Source: Actinomycetota bacterium (GTDB lineage: Bacteria; Actinomycetota; Acidimicrobiia; IMCC26256; PALSA-610). Taken from it: a DNA stretch of 5,141 nucleotides. The DNA is taken from NCBI GenBank assembly GCA_005779345.1, contig SXJQ01000291.1, positions 1 to 5,141 of the forward strand. Direction: 5' to 3'. Position 1 is the stretch's first letter. Every line of letters starts with the position of its first letter. A program made the translations under genes and the position numbers. Of this stretch, positions 4,459-5,141 are shown piece by piece. The notes beneath the pieces are model-generated. The model saw only the letters and a program-made list of their open reading frames with translations. It was not told where the DNA came from and made no database searches.

Positions 4459-5141
4459 ATGGCGACGACGCCGCAGGAACTCGGAATCGGAATCGCACGG
4501 CACTTCACCCAGGTGGGCGTGCATCCCTACGACACCGTCGTGTGGGAGCGGCGCGATTCGCGCATCCAGAACTACCGCGATGGCGGCGACGCGTTCTTCC
4601 AGCCCGGCGTCGAGTTCCCGACGACCTGGTCGGTGAACGCGACCAACATCGTCGCCCAGAAGTACTTCCGGGGCACGCTCGACACGCCCGAGCGCGAATG
4701 GTCGCTGCGCCAGGTCATCGACCGCGTCGCCGACACGATCACCGAATGGGGCCGCGACGACGGCTACTTCGTCGACGACGACGAGGCCGAGGCGTTCCGC
4801 AACGAACTCAAGTACATCCTCGTGCACCAGCGCGCGGCCTTCAATTCGCCGGTCTGGTTCAACATCGGTGTCAAGGGCGTCCCCCAGCAGGCGAGCGCCT
4901 GCTTCATCCTGTCGGTCGACGACACGATGGACGACATCCTCAACTGGTATCGCGAAGAAGGCGTGATCTTCAAGGGCGGATCGGGCGCCGGCGTCAACCT
5001 GTCGCGGATTCGTTCGTCGAAGGAGTACCTGAAGGGCGGCGGGACCGCGAGCGGGCCGGTGAGCTTCATGCGCGGGGCCGACGCGTCGGCGGGCACGATC
5101 AAGTCCGGCGGCAAGACGCGCCGGGCCGCCAAGATGGTCAT
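4459..5141 (+). CDS. nrdJ: Adenosylcobalamin-dependent (class II) ribonucleoside-diphosphate reductase, N-terminal part
   Basis: The frame runs from the ATG at 4459 through the window end, giving 227 residues, about a quarter of the usual 900-1000. The enzyme reduces ribonucleotides to deoxyribonucleotides in the cytosol with a radical made from coenzyme B12, without needing oxygen. Class II hallmarks are visible: HQRAAFNSPVWFNIGV (about 123-138), PQQASACFILSVDDTMD (142-158) with C148 as the likely N-terminal redox cysteine of the active site, YREEGVIFKGGSGAGVNLSRIRSS (164-187) and GGGTASGPVSFMRGADASAGTIKSGG (193-218). The radical-site cysteine and the C-terminal redox cysteines lie beyond the window. 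The start is set by GGGGGGA 8 bases upstream. Regulation by NrdR is strongly suggested by the upstream boxes and by nrdR next door. No cobalamin riboswitch is seen. The identification is secure. Confidence 0.97.
   Translation, partial: MATTPQELGIGIARHFTQVGVHPYDTVVWERRDSRIQNYRDGGDAFFQPGVEFPTTWSVNATNIVAQKYFRGTLDTPEREWSLRQVIDRVADTITEWGRDDGYFVDDDEAEAFRNELKYILVHQRAAFNSPVWFNIGVKGVPQQASACFILSVDDTMDDILNWYREEGVIFKGGSGAGVNLSRIRSSKEYLKGGGTASGPVSFMRGADASAGTIKSGGKTRRAAKMV

Noticed and set aside
4764..5141. Minus-strand open frame opposite nrdJ
   Set aside because: It is the antisense shadow of strongly conserved nrdJ codons.

Overview
The window is high-GC chromosomal DNA with G/C-ending codons, short intergenic gaps and GTG as well as ATG starts. 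Its right half carries lexA, divergent from a small LysM protein gene, followed by nrdR and an adenosylcobalamin-dependent ribonucleotide reductase gene. This is the order known in actinobacteria (in Mycobacterium tuberculosis lexA / Rv2719c / nrdR). Together with SOS boxes of the actinobacterial type (CGAAC-N4-GTTYG), it points to an actinobacterium. The dapD fragment is of the Escherichia coli-like type rather than the mycobacterial type, which fits a deep-branching lineage such as Acidimicrobiia; that placement is inference only.

Layout, left to right. (1) 1-1457, plus strand: the 3' part of dapD and a complete dapE, overlapping by 4 bases, which are two steps of the succinylase branch of diaminopimelate/lysine synthesis. 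(2) 1469-1520: a nearly perfect 52-bp palindrome at the junction of convergent genes. (3) 1510-2136, minus strand: a c-di-GMP-type PilZ-domain protein. (4) 2277-2993, minus strand: lexA, followed by a GC-rich hairpin. (5) 2994-3252: a divergent regulatory region with two full and one degenerate SOS box, and a leader made of CACGA repeats. (6) 3253-3651, plus strand: a small membrane-anchored LysM protein of the ChiZ/YneA type. (7) 3721-4203: nrdR. (8) 4204-4458: a control region with two good NrdR boxes, a strong sigma70-like promoter and a Shine-Dalgarno held in a hairpin loop. (9) 4459 to the window end: the first 227 codons of nrdJ.

How it works together: LexA should repress itself and the LysM gene through the SOS boxes, so DNA damage would both raise LexA turnover and switch on a probable cell-division/cell-wall checkpoint protein. 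NrdR, encoded next, senses the adenine-nucleotide pool and should repress nrdJ through the boxes upstream of it. The block therefore couples damage response, division control and dNTP supply. I see no mobile element, RNA gene, CRISPR array or evidently new multi-gene system. The points most worth a second look are the 52-bp palindrome that includes the end of the PilZ gene, the arrangement of SOS boxes in the divergent promoter region, the 170-bp spacing of the NrdR boxes, and the repeat-rich LysM leader.
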